Shown here: piece by piece, positions 7,155 through 15,594 of the stretch
Numbering within the stretch: position 1 is the first letter of the stretch
How the letters are laid out: every line of letters begins with the position of its first letter
Virus record (IMG/VR): IMGVR_UViG_3300032313_000105
Span: 1 to 23,892 of that record
DNA length: 23,892 nucleotides
Origin: a virus
Reading direction: 5' to 3' (one strand)
Notes under the pieces: model-generated
The model's database searches: none
The model's input: only the letters and a program-made list of their open reading frames with translations
Told to the model about the DNA's origin: nothing
Translations under genes and position numbers: made by a program

Positions 7155-9972
7155 TGATTTTATATTCGTTTATACCATCAGTTGTAAAAATAATAGTTTT
7201 TCCTCTAATTGAACGAATACCTGCTTTAATTGTAGTTGTCCAATTGCCAGCATCAATTTTATGTGATATATCTACGATTTGACACATAATTTCTCTTTCG
7301 GAATATGGGCTTGGTAAATTTTTCAAACTAAATAATTGAAATGTTCTTAATCCGGAAATACCTTGTAATGTCATTTCCACATTAAATCCTGGTTGTTGAC
7401 CACCATAAATATTACTATTATTTGTAAAATCCATATCATTTAATAATGCCAATAACAATGATTCATTGGGCAATACAAGATTTACTATATTCCAACCAGT
7501 AATCTTTCCTGAAGATGATACTTCTTTTAATGGGTTAGACATTGATGCGGGAGGTAATCCACCGCCCATACCGCCACCAAGACCACCATAAGAACCGCCT
7601 ATACCAACATAACTTTTAGTAGTTGATTCTTCAAATGATTTAAATGACATTATATATGATCCGCCTTTATTTCCTCCGATATTTTCAGGAGAGTTTTGTA
7701 ACTGTTTTATAGTTTCTAGATTTTCATCTATTTTTCTTGGATTAGTTGGAACATTAATATAAAATCTATCACCATAAGGAAAATTTAAAGTTTGATTTGA
7801 TGTTGCATCTCCATTTGGTGAACCGTCAACACTTTTATTTGTTGATGCAGATGAAATTACTTGATTTGCTGCAACATTTGATAGTTGTGCAGTAAAATTA
7901 ATAGATTTAATAAACTTGTTTGTTGCACCGACATCAAATTGATAAATTTTTAAAGTATTATATTGTATAAATTTTTTATCAATTATCTTTAATTTATCAA
8001 CATCTTCAATTACTGCTAAATCCCATATTTTTCCCGCCGCAGTATTGATTTTATCAAGTAATGTATTGTAAAAATTTTCAACTGTGTCCGATGATTTTGC
8101 GCATTCAATTATTATATTTTTGTTAATATATAAATCTTTTAAATATCCCCAATATCCTGCTTTTATTTTTGTGTCATTTGTGTCGTCTTTCATTTGAGGA
8201 AATGCAAATGTATGTTCATTTTTGTTTCCCTGTGTTCTATATCTGAATCTATTTATTATACCATCTAAATCGTCTCTCATTATTGAAAGAGGAGGTGTTG
8301 GTTTATTTGCATTATTTTCTACGTCTGCTAAATCTCCTATACCTACTAGGCTTCCAAGACTTGAAAAAAATCCTGGCTCACCTAATGGTGGTTTGATTCC
8401 CGTAGCTTTTTTACCTGTTTTAAATATCTTAATTAAAGTTTTGTCTATTGGAGACAAATCTTTAATACCTTTTGCGGTTACCGTTTTTGCATTTTGAGAC
8501 GAAAAAATTGCAGGATTACCAAAGCCAGTTTGTTTTTGATAATCATTGTCATTTACATCTGTTGACGGAAATTGCCATCCCATATTATATTTAGGAGCAA
8601 CACTGTTGGGTATAAGTAATGTACTACCATCACATGAAATTAAATTCGGATGAGATCCAACTTTTACTTCGTCAACATCTATTTCATATAAAAAATAATT
8701 ATTTTTATTAGGGGAATTTGAACCGGTGTCTGATGCTTTTATTAATTCAATTTGTTTTGTAAAAAATACATTTGCTAATTCAATTAAAAATCCAAAAGTT
8801 ACCCATATATCTTTTTGATCCGAATAATCCCAATCATATTTAGTAGATCCTCTTTTAATTTCACCGTCTTTATATTGATCTCGTCTACCAAGAAATACTC
8901 TGTCTTCTGCTCTTTTTTTTCCGTTGGATGTATATTTTCCATCATCAAATTTATAAAATTCTAAATTAGAAGATATAAATGTTCCTTCTGTTTGCGCTTT
9001 TTCTTCATCTGCATCTAACGGTACCATAAAATTTTTAGATTGTAAAATACAATTAGGTATTTTAGTCAATCTTTTTTCCAAATATTCAGAAAAAGTAGAT
9101 TGTACTGCTGTTTTTTCTGTATTTGATGATACACTAGCCTTACTATTAATTAGTACACCAGAATAATTTGCGTGTTTAGACATAATTTCTGTTTTACAAT
9201 CAAATGTAATTCCATCTTGACTTGAAAAATCAAAACCACTTACGATGCCCATCGTGACATCATATAATCCATATGATTCTCTAATATTTTTATCGTATAA
9301 TAAAGATCCACTATTACTAAACAGTTCTCTCAAATTGTTTAAATTCGTCGTTCTTAAATCCAATAATGACGCAGGATTAAAATGATTCCACCCAAATTCA
9401 ACAAATGCACTAATCTTCGGTGATAGAAAATATGGTGTCATATATTCTAATTGAGCATATCCGTAACATTTCCAATTAATAGTAATTTTTCTAATTCTTT
9501 CTTTTTGTACTACAGCATCAATAGATGTAATGCCAGGAATAGGTAAAAATTTTTGTACAGTTCGTTTATCATTTGATACAGAATTTGGAAATGATACTAG
9601 ATTGCCGTCAGATAATAAATCCAATGTATGTTCATTGCCTTCAGCATCGTATCCTAATACATTTTTATTTGAAAGAGTCGAACCATTTAATGTAGTTCCA
9701 TATGATTTATCAAATCCATAACCACCTTGTAAAATGAATCCGCTTTTTTCTGGATAATTACTTCTATCACTCACTCTGCCAGTACCGTTTGAAAATACTC
9801 TTACCCAAGGAGTCATTGGTCCTTTGTATTGTTGCCAAGTACCATTATCGCCCCAAGTAACATTCGTAGGATATTCAAACCCAATATCGTTTTGTCTTCT
9901 TGTAAATTCTTTGATTATCCATGGCGGTATTGGATGTGGAGCCCACGGTCTATTATCTGGTGTTGTTGCCAT
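7141..9972 (-). CDS. Large baseplate or tail structural protein (943 aa)
   Basis: The N-terminus (about 1-60) is Trp/Pro-rich. A segment around 140-210 (LPIPGITSIDAVVQKERIR, then KCYGYAQLEYMTPYFL and FVEFGWNHFNP) looks like the beta-rich core seen in phage baseplate hub or wedge proteins that handle long contiguous surfaces. The middle is Asn/Ser/Lys-rich and loop-like. A glycine-rich stretch (GGSYGGLGGGMGGG, about 775-795) precedes a C-terminal beta-rich domain with MTLQGISGLRTFQLFSLKNLP and WTTTIKAGIRSIRG, which resembles tail-tube or hub-fold closing strands. It lies between the LysM-like protein and the 131-residue protein, supporting a baseplate role. The exact T4 counterpart is not clear from sequence alone. 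Confidence 0.7.
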   Translation of the reverse strand: MATTPDNRPWAPHPIPPWIIKEFTRRQNDIGFEYPTNVTWGDNGTWQQYKGPMTPWVRVFSNGTGRVSDRSNYPEKSGFILQGGYGFDKSYGTTLNGSTLSNKNVLGYDAEGNEHTLDLLSDGNLVSFPNSVSNDKRTVQKFLPIPGITSIDAVVQKERIRKITINWKCYGYAQLEYMTPYFLSPKISAFVEFGWNHFNPASLLDLRTTNLNNLRELFSNSGSLLYDKNIRESYGLYDVTMGIVSGFDFSSQDGITFDCKTEIMSKHANYSGVLINSKASVSSNTEKTAVQSTFSEYLEKRLTKIPNCILQSKNFMVPLDADEEKAQTEGTFISSNLEFYKFDDGKYTSNGKKRAEDRVFLGRRDQYKDGEIKRGSTKYDWDYSDQKDIWVTFGFLIELANVFFTKQIELIKASDTGSNSPNKNNYFLYEIDVDEVKVGSHPNLISCDGSTLLIPNSVAPKYNMGWQFPSTDVNDNDYQKQTGFGNPAIFSSQNAKTVTAKGIKDLSPIDKTLIKIFKTGKKATGIKPPLGEPGFFSSLGSLVGIGDLADVENNANKPTPPLSIMRDDLDGIINRFRYRTQGNKNEHTFAFPQMKDDTNDTKIKAGYWGYLKDLYINKNIIIECAKSSDTVENFYNTLLDKINTAAGKIWDLAVIEDVDKLKIIDKKFIQYNTLKIYQFDVGATNKFIKSINFTAQLSNVAANQVISSASTNKSVDGSPNGDATSNQTLNFPYGDRFYINVPTNPRKIDENLETIKQLQNSPENIGGNKGGSYIMSFKSFEESTTKSYVGIGGSYGGLGGGMGGGLPPASMSNPLKEVSSSGKITGWNIVNLVLPNESLLLALLNDMDFTNNSNIYGGQQPGFNVEMTLQGISGLRTFQLFSLKNLPSPYSEREIMCQIVDISHKIDAGNWTTTIKAGIRSIRGKTIIFTTDGINEYKINAIK

Positions 9973-9975
9973 AAC

Positions 9976-10272
9976 TTATGAATTTAATAACTTAAAATCT
10001 CCTATAATATTATAAATATTTTGCGGTATTCGTAATTGAATGCCTGCTGGTACACTCAATCTACCATTACCCAAATTATTAGATTGGGCCAATATCCACC
10101 ATAATGTAGAATCTTTATAATACTTATTAGCCAAAGCATCAAAAGTAGATACTTCATTTGTTATAACATATAAATCATTATAAGCAACAGGTATCACAGG
10201 ATATAATAATGACTTATATACCCGTTTTCCATCCCATCTCTTATCTTGTTGTGCAAATGTATATCTATTCAT
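9976..10272 (-). CDS. LysM-like small baseplate protein (gp53 / tail protein X-like)
   Basis: This 98-residue protein has a LysM-like pattern: YVITNEVSTFDALANKYYKDSTLWWILAQSN, then LSVPAGIQLRIP. The xxDALAxKYY ... LWWILAQxN ... PxGxxLxIP layout is the one found in phage tail protein X and in T4 gp53, where a LysM fold helps pack the baseplate rather than bind the wall. T4 gp53 is about twice as long, so this would be a minimal version. It is wedged between two large tail proteins with very short gaps. A copy of the ATATTTAT element (10012-10019) lies within its 3' end, upstream of the 943-residue gene. Confidence 0.75.
   Translation of the reverse strand: MNRYTFAQQDKRWDGKRVYKSLLYPVIPVAYNDLYVITNEVSTFDALANKYYKDSTLWWILAQSNNLGNGRLSVPAGIQLRIPQNIYNIIGDFKLLNS
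10012..10019 (-). promoter_or_regulatory. ATATTTAT element inside the end of the LysM-like gene
   Basis: Minus-strand ATATTTAT in the context AATATTTATAATATT, 40 bases upstream of the 943-aa ATG. An AGGAGA (9998-10003) follows it but is too far from that ATG (27 bases) to be its ribosome binding site. Confidence 0.35.
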
Positions 10273-10277
10273 GATTA

Positions 10278-12593
10278 TTAATCTTGTCTTGTAAGTATAT
10301 CTCTAGAAAATAAATCTTTAGGACCAGCAAATAAATCGTCATCATAATCTCCATTATTATCCAATTTTCTTGCATAATCACCGAAATTGTTTCCACCAAC
10401 AACAGGTCTTTCTTTTTCCAATAAATCCATACTTAAATTTAATTCACATTCTCTTGGAAATTGTGCATATGTTCCTTTACTATTTGCCAGTTGAATTATA
10501 CCATTCAAATAACTCCAATTATTTGTTTGTGCATATTTTTCACTCAATGTTTCCCATACACAATTATCCGGTATATTCATACCGATACTTTTAATTACTC
10601 CAGGTTGATTTTTGTATATATCCCCAATAGTAAATTTAACCAGCGGTGGTATAATAAATTTAGAATATATATTACTAGGACTATTTTGATCCCCACTAGT
10701 ATAATTAGCAGGTTTAGTTAATCCTACTAAGTAATTAATTCTTTGCCACATTGGCAACAATTCTTTTATACTATTAGCAACAACATTAAATTTAAAACTT
10801 AATGATCTTGAAAATCCTTTGTATGATTGTAATTTATCAGCTCTTCCAATATATTCAATTGCAGTCCAGTCCGCATTTAAGTTTTCATTCAATCCAGTAA
10901 CAGTAGCTCTAAATGGTATATATTTGTCATTTACAAGATCATGAAAATAAAATTGGATTAAATCACTGTCTTCTGAATATTCTTTTTTAAAATTATCTTT
11001 TGATAAAACTTTTAAAACATTAATTTTATCCGATCTTTGTGGTCCAGATAAACCTATATTTTTATTTTCACCATTAGCATTAGGAACTGGATCAAGAGTT
11101 TTTAAATTTTTAAATCTTTTAGCACTAAAATATTTATCAGATTTTACAGTCTTATCAATATAATCATATCCTATAGCGCTAGATTCCCAATTGTATTGTC
11201 GAATTGGAGTATATGCATATCCAGACCCAGGATCAACATTCAAAGTATATTTTTGATTTTCCGCATTTATATCTTCTTTTTTAAGATTCTCAATTAATTT
11301 TTTGAGATTATTATTTATTAAATCTTCTACGACAGGATCTGTTTTGTCCGAGTGTTTTGTTCCCCAACCAAAATAAGTAGGCGATATTAAATTTTTATTT
11401 AATGTACCAATATAATAAGCGTAATTTACAATTTGATCAGAAAATTCCAAAGTGGTTAAATCCATTCCGTCTTCACCACCTTTCATTATTCTACCAAATC
11501 CAACATTTTCACTGTATCTAGAACCTCTTGGATTTTTATCAGAATGGTTCGGAATACCAAATGGTTTATCATTTATATTTCCAATGTTGTTCCAAAAATT
11601 TATTCCTGCCAGCGTTCCATTTAAACCAATAAATGGCGCATATCTTATATAAGCAGTTGGTGTGTTTTTTGCTGTTCCGTCTGTACTTCCCCACCATCTT
11701 TGAGAAATACCAGGAGATTCGTAACCATTAACATCAATATCACGAAATATTGATTTGTTATCCAACATTATACCATATGTAGATTCACCAACTTTATATT
11801 TTTCACCATTTGGTTGTTTAACAACAGAAAAAGCACCAAATAATGTATTAGCTTTAAAAAAATCTCCAATAGCAGATAAACCAAATTTATTTGTGGACCC
11901 TCCTTGCCATTTACTTTGAAAATTCTTATTTGCTTGTGACGCAGTTGAACCACGAATCAATCCTTTACCACCGTCAGTGGCATTTTTTGGTAATGCACCA
12001 GCACCAACAGTTCCTTTAGGTGGAGTTGGTTTATTTAAACCCAAAGCATTTGATACTGCACCAAGTCCTAAAGCACCAAGAACACCACCTAAATTTGGTT
12101 CAATATGTCTAGTAGGAGGGGTAATCAAACCAAATGAAGCAATACTTGTTGATGCCAAAATAGGCATCAATGGATTATATAACTTAGTTTCATTAAATGA
12201 ATTTAATCCTTGTAGTATTAATTGTTTACCCAAGAAAATTATACCGTTACCACTAACACTAAATTTTGATATTCTAACTACATCTTGTAATGCGGAACCA
12301 ATCGGTAAAGATCTACTTTCATATCTTTTTAATCCATTTACACCTTTTCTTGCATTATTGGGATTAACTGTAATAAATGGTTGTTTAGGACCAAATCGTA
12401 ATAAACCACTGTTATTTGTTTCTAGTTTATACTTGTTATAAATTGCATCACTATTTTGAGCATATAATACACTCAATTCACCTGGTTGTCTTAAATTGTT
12501 AAATCCAGATGGCAATGTATATCCAGCACCAATAATTTGTGTATTGGTAGTGGATAACGGAGCAGGTGATTCTAAATTGTTAAGGTTTGCCAT
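10278..12593 (-). CDS. Large tail/baseplate structural protein (771 aa)
   Basis: The N-terminal region is Asn/Ser/Gly-rich, with PFITVNPNNARKGVNG and a GRFG-like start. Residues about 165-215 form a Gly/Ala/Pro-rich linker (LGALGLGAVSNALGL, then KPTPPKGTVGAGALP). The most conserved-looking part is C-terminal (about 545-690): LIQFYFHDLVNDKYIPFRATV, WTAIEYIGRADKLQSYKGFSR, FKFNVVANSIKELLPMWQRIN, then FIIPPLVKFTIGDIYKNQPG and a closing CVWETL. The 'YIGR ... Y.G..R' and 'S..EL..mw.r.n.L' patterns recur in tail and baseplate proteins of large myoviruses. It lies directly downstream of the tape measure gene, where baseplate hub and tube-initiator genes usually are. No signal peptide is seen. Confidence 0.7.
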   Translation of the reverse strand: MANLNNLESPAPLSTTNTQIIGAGYTLPSGFNNLRQPGELSVLYAQNSDAIYNKYKLETNNSGLLRFGPKQPFITVNPNNARKGVNGLKRYESRSLPIGSALQDVVRISKFSVSGNGIIFLGKQLILQGLNSFNETKLYNPLMPILASTSIASFGLITPPTRHIEPNLGGVLGALGLGAVSNALGLNKPTPPKGTVGAGALPKNATDGGKGLIRGSTASQANKNFQSKWQGGSTNKFGLSAIGDFFKANTLFGAFSVVKQPNGEKYKVGESTYGIMLDNKSIFRDIDVNGYESPGISQRWWGSTDGTAKNTPTAYIRYAPFIGLNGTLAGINFWNNIGNINDKPFGIPNHSDKNPRGSRYSENVGFGRIMKGGEDGMDLTTLEFSDQIVNYAYYIGTLNKNLISPTYFGWGTKHSDKTDPVVEDLINNNLKKLIENLKKEDINAENQKYTLNVDPGSGYAYTPIRQYNWESSAIGYDYIDKTVKSDKYFSAKRFKNLKTLDPVPNANGENKNIGLSGPQRSDKINVLKVLSKDNFKKEYSEDSDLIQFYFHDLVNDKYIPFRATVTGLNENLNADWTAIEYIGRADKLQSYKGFSRSLSFKFNVVANSIKELLPMWQRINYLVGLTKPANYTSGDQNSPSNIYSKFIIPPLVKFTIGDIYKNQPGVIKSIGMNIPDNCVWETLSEKYAQTNNWSYLNGIIQLANSKGTYAQFPRECELNLSMDLLEKERPVVGGNNFGDYARKLDNNGDYDDDLFAGPKDLFSRDILTRQD

Positions 12594-12598
12594 ATATT

Positions 12599-12606
12599 AT
12601 AAATAT
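12599..12606 (-). promoter_or_regulatory. ATATTTAT element upstream of the 771-aa gene
   Basis: Minus-strand ATATTTAT at exactly -13 to -6 from the ATG, within the 21-base gap after the tape measure stop codon; the full context is GATATTTATAATATATG. The same spacing is found at 17292 and 20817. Confidence 0.45.
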
Positions 12607-12614
12607 CAAATAGT

Positions 12615-15302
12615 TTAGAATGATCCTCTTAATCTTGTAGCAACTCCAACAGCAGTGCTTACTTTACTACCATCTATATTAACCGCAATAGCTCCACTCT
12701 GCATCAATCCTATTAACTCATCTAATTTTGCAACAACTTCTCCATTTGCACTTTGTTCATTTTTTGATTTATTAATTTCAGCCAACGCTGGTAAATTTGT
12801 TCCTAATGCAGATAATTGAGTGTTTAAAAATGCTATAGCAAAACCCATAGAATAAATCCCCGCAATCAATTCTTGATCTTTAAATATAGAAAGTGTTTCT
12901 TCTAAAGAAGCTATCTGTGATATATTTGCCGCAATATCTTTAACACCGTCTCCAAAATTTTTCATTCCTTCACCTGCTAATTTAGCTGCCATAGCAAGAG
13001 GTAACATTGCAACTCCTAAAGCAGCAATACCAATTACACCCGCACCAAATAGTATAGCACCAGGTCCAGCTAATAATACACCTAATCCAAAAGCAGCAGC
13101 GGCAAATATAACTAATGCTGCAGCTCCAGCAATAACTCCTGTCCAATTAACACCGGAAAATAATGTCATAGCAAATGCAAATGGTATTATTGACAACCCT
13201 AAAGCGGCTATTCCCAATAAACCTTTACCTATTGCGCTAATATCCATCATTTTTATTCCAGTAGATAATGCGGTAAATCCACCAACAATTAACGGTCCCA
13301 TTGCGCCGACGGCGGCCATTGCTAATATACCAGGAACCGCTAACAAAAATGCCACGAATGCGGGACCACTAAGAGTAATTCCAAGTAATCCTTTTAATAT
13401 TTCACCCAGTGGATTAAATGATTTAATACCATCCGCAAGATTCTTCAAGAAATCTTTTATATTTTGACCTGCAGTTTTATTTGCAGTTGGTGGAACAGAT
13501 GGTATTCCACCAGCCGCACCAGCCGTACCAGGTATAGCAGGTGTACCACCAGCCGCACCAGGTATAGCAGGTGTACCGCCAGTTGATGTAATATTTTTTG
13601 CAGCATCAACTGCACCTTCTGCGGCATCAACTGCACCTTTTGCGGCATCTTTTAAACCTCCTTTAAAATAATTTGGTATCAATTTAAGAGCTAATTTAAA
13701 TGGTGAAGTTATCAAACCTACAATTCCACCCATAACAGATTCGAAAGCGAATATACCAAAACCAAGAACAACTGCTCCTGCTAGTGCAACTCCTATTTTT
13801 TTACCCCAATTTTCGATTTCATCAGGAGTATCTGAAAAAATAGAAGAAACTTCATTAAATCCATCTTCTATAAGTTTTAATACATCTATATAAGGTTTTA
13901 AAGCTTTTAAACCAGCATCAATCAAATCAACAATAAGTCTAAATGGTGCTAAAATTAATTTTGTAATAATCATACTCATCTTAAACAAGATTCCAACAAT
14001 AGGAACCAAAGTGTTTATTATTGGTAAAAATGCTTCAGCCAATTCAGTTGTTATGCTTTGAATTGACATCATTATCTTTTCTTGTTGACTTGCCAATTGT
14101 TGAGATAACAATTCTTTTTTATATTTTTCGGATAAACTTTCTTTTGTTTTATCCATTACTTTTTGTTTAGCCGTCAATTTTTCATAAGTTTCTGGATCTT
14201 CTAAACGTAATTGATTTAATTCTTGTTGTTTTGCGTTCATCTTATCCATTTCTTCAACAGACATACCTAACGCTTTTGCAATACCTATTCTTTGGAAATA
14301 ATCCATCTTAGATACATCTCCTGCTTCTTTTAATAATCTAGATTGCTCTTTTGCTAAATTTTCTAAATCGCCTGCATATGCTAGTTCTCTTGCTTTTTGT
14401 AAATTAACATCTCTACCAAATAAAACACTTGCTTCCATTTCATCATTAATAGAAGATTGAAAATCTAACATTCCTGCAGCTGCTTTGCCTACTGATTCTA
14501 ATGAAGTTCCTAATCTTTTTGCTTCAATTACACCTTTTATTAAGCCATCAACACTGCCCCTAATTAATGATCTAACAGTTTCTGATGGCTTTGCAACTTC
14601 TTGCATTACTTTACTAAATGGTACACCAGCAGCTTTTGCCATACTTGCTGCAGCACCAGCAGTTTCTCTAGCAACTTTTGATGACATTCCACCGATTCCC
14701 ATGAAATTTTGCATTATTGCGGTAGAATCTTCTGCACTAACACCCAAATTCTGTTTCATCAAAGAAACATATTCTATATTTTCTTTGTTTGCAATAGAAG
14801 TATCACCAAAAGCGTTTGCCAATTGTTGTGCAGATTCACCTGCTAATTCTGCGGTAACTCCAAATTGTGATAAATCTCTACTAGCAATTCTTATATTCGA
14901 TTCTACTTCTCCCGTTTGACTTGCCAAAAATCCAGTGGTTTCTCTAAACTTTTGAGCTGCGTTATCTAATGCTATAAATCTTTCGACAGACAGTTTTAAT
15001 AATTCATATCCGGCAGAGAGTGGATTATTTAACTTTGTTAAACTTTTATATAAATCGCCAGCTTTATCATTTACTGGTGCAAATGCTCTAAACATATCAT
15101 CAAATGATTCTGCCATTTTACCTTCAATTTGTAATGATTTTTGAAGATAAGACGATAAATCTTTAACACTACTTATCTGTTGTGCATAACGTTCATTTGC
15201 TGCGTCTAACAAATCTAACTGTTCTTTTTGTTGATCGTTAATACTCTCACCTAATGCACGTAATCTTTCAGCTTCTGCGAGTCTCTGTTGTGGTGTCGCC
15301 AT
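12615..15302 (-). CDS. Tail tape measure protein (895 aa)
   Basis: This is the longest tail-module protein except for the 943-residue one, and it has classic tape measure features. The N-terminal third is helical and Ala/Gln/Glu-rich, including GMSSKVARETAGAAASMAKAAG. A charged coiled coil (about 320-410) includes EKLTAKQKVMDKTKESLSEKYKK. Hydrophobic segments start at about 420 (AFLPIINTLVPIVGILFKM) and 500. A large hydrophobic Gly/Ala-rich block lies at about 640-780. An Ala/Gly/Pro-rich linker (550-610) separates them. It would set tail length, sit inside the tube, and insert in the membrane during DNA entry. It is directly preceded by the candidate frameshifted chaperone genes, the standard arrangement in tailed phages. 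Confidence 0.85.
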   Translation of the reverse strand: MATPQQRLAEAERLRALGESINDQQKEQLDLLDAANERYAQQISSVKDLSSYLQKSLQIEGKMAESFDDMFRAFAPVNDKAGDLYKSLTKLNNPLSAGYELLKLSVERFIALDNAAQKFRETTGFLASQTGEVESNIRIASRDLSQFGVTAELAGESAQQLANAFGDTSIANKENIEYVSLMKQNLGVSAEDSTAIMQNFMGIGGMSSKVARETAGAAASMAKAAGVPFSKVMQEVAKPSETVRSLIRGSVDGLIKGVIEAKRLGTSLESVGKAAAGMLDFQSSINDEMEASVLFGRDVNLQKARELAYAGDLENLAKEQSRLLKEAGDVSKMDYFQRIGIAKALGMSVEEMDKMNAKQQELNQLRLEDPETYEKLTAKQKVMDKTKESLSEKYKKELLSQQLASQQEKIMMSIQSITTELAEAFLPIINTLVPIVGILFKMSMIITKLILAPFRLIVDLIDAGLKALKPYIDVLKLIEDGFNEVSSIFSDTPDEIENWGKKIGVALAGAVVLGFGIFAFESVMGGIVGLITSPFKLALKLIPNYFKGGLKDAAKGAVDAAEGAVDAAKNITSTGGTPAIPGAAGGTPAIPGTAGAAGGIPSVPPTANKTAGQNIKDFLKNLADGIKSFNPLGEILKGLLGITLSGPAFVAFLLAVPGILAMAAVGAMGPLIVGGFTALSTGIKMMDISAIGKGLLGIAALGLSIIPFAFAMTLFSGVNWTGVIAGAAALVIFAAAAFGLGVLLAGPGAILFGAGVIGIAALGVAMLPLAMAAKLAGEGMKNFGDGVKDIAANISQIASLEETLSIFKDQELIAGIYSMGFAIAFLNTQLSALGTNLPALAEINKSKNEQSANGEVVAKLDELIGLMQSGAIAVNIDGSKVSTAVGVATRLRGSF
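13527..13577 (-). repeat. tandem 30-base repeat in the tape measure linker
   Basis: A 21-base word is identical at 13527-13547 and 13557-13577 (period 30), encoding GGTPAIPG units. A second short repeat (16-base identity, period 21) lies at 13603-13618 and 13624-13639, encoding GAVDAA. Both stay in frame, so unit loss or gain would change linker length without a frameshift. Confidence 0.7.
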
Positions 15303-15309
15303 ATGTATT

Positions 15310-15317
15310 ATAAATAT
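15310..15317 (-). promoter_or_regulatory. ATATTTAT element upstream of the tape measure gene
   Basis: Minus-strand ATATTTAT at -15 to -8 from the ATG, in the 35-base gap before the tape measure gene; the context is CTATATTTATAATACATATG. Confidence 0.4.
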
Positions 15318-15337
15318 AGTACCTATGGATTTTTATA

Positions 15338-15547
15338 TCATTTTCCTCTAGAAATATTCGGTCTAGAATTTGGTTTAGAAGAAGACTTTGATCCTTTTTC
15401 CATAGCTTCTTTTTCTTTTTCTTTTGTTTCTATTAGTTTCTTTAAATAGAAAATCCTCAAGAACACAGGTAATTTATATGCAATATCCTGTGTAAATGCA
15501 CCTTGAGAATGATATGCCAAACTAAATATCTGTTCGTGAATCAACAA
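15338..15547 (-). CDS. Short +1-frame ORF, candidate frameshift extension of the gp26-like protein
   Basis: The ORF has no ATG before the coding body. The only starts are two TTG codons (15547, 15544) one base past the gp26-like stop, giving 69 residues. The same frame stays open upstream through GLTPEDK to a stop at 15584-15586, spanning the U7 run. The protein reads LLIHEQIFSLAYHSQGAFT, then YKLPVFLRIFYLKKLIETKEKEKEAMEKG, and ends in a Ser/Lys/Pro/Asn tail. GLTPEDKLLIHEQ looks like a coherent helix start that a TTG-initiated product would lose. A +1 (or -2) shift at the U7 run would fuse it to residues 1-272 of the gp26-like protein, about 348 residues in all. The alternatives are separate TTG initiation by coupling, or a homopolymer sequencing error. 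Confidence 0.6.
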   Translation of the reverse strand: MLIHEQIFSLAYHSQGAFTQDIAYKLPVFLRIFYLKKLIETKEKEKEAMEKGSKSSSKPNSRPNISRGK

Positions 15548-15548
15548 C

Positions 15549-15594
15549 TTATCTTCCGGAGTCAGGCCAAAAAAACTGTACCGTTAGCGGTACA
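15549..15594 (-). promoter_or_regulatory. candidate programmed frameshift site with upstream hairpin
   Basis: On the minus strand a perfect 7-bp hairpin TGTACCG/CGGTACA with a CTAA loop (15577-15594) is followed by one G and seven T residues (15569-15575). The gp26-like frame reads CAG TTT TTT TGG and stops 18 bases past that TGG. Slipping forward one base on the T-run keeps Phe tRNA pairing and enters GGC CTG ACT CCG of the 69-aa frame. The two frames overlap only from 15549 to 15583, a narrow window typical of recoding sites. Hairpin plus U-run also fits an intrinsic terminator. Confidence 0.55.

Noticed and set aside
11977-12441. 154-residue open frame on the plus strand
   Set aside because: It is opposite the well-supported 771-aa tail gene; its Pro/Leu-rich translation and lack of an upstream ribosome site or promoter mark it as a shadow of the coding strand.
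14485-14919. 144-residue plus-strand open frame inside the tape measure gene
   Set aside because: It mirrors the Ala/Ser-rich codons of the tape measure gene and has no independent start signals.
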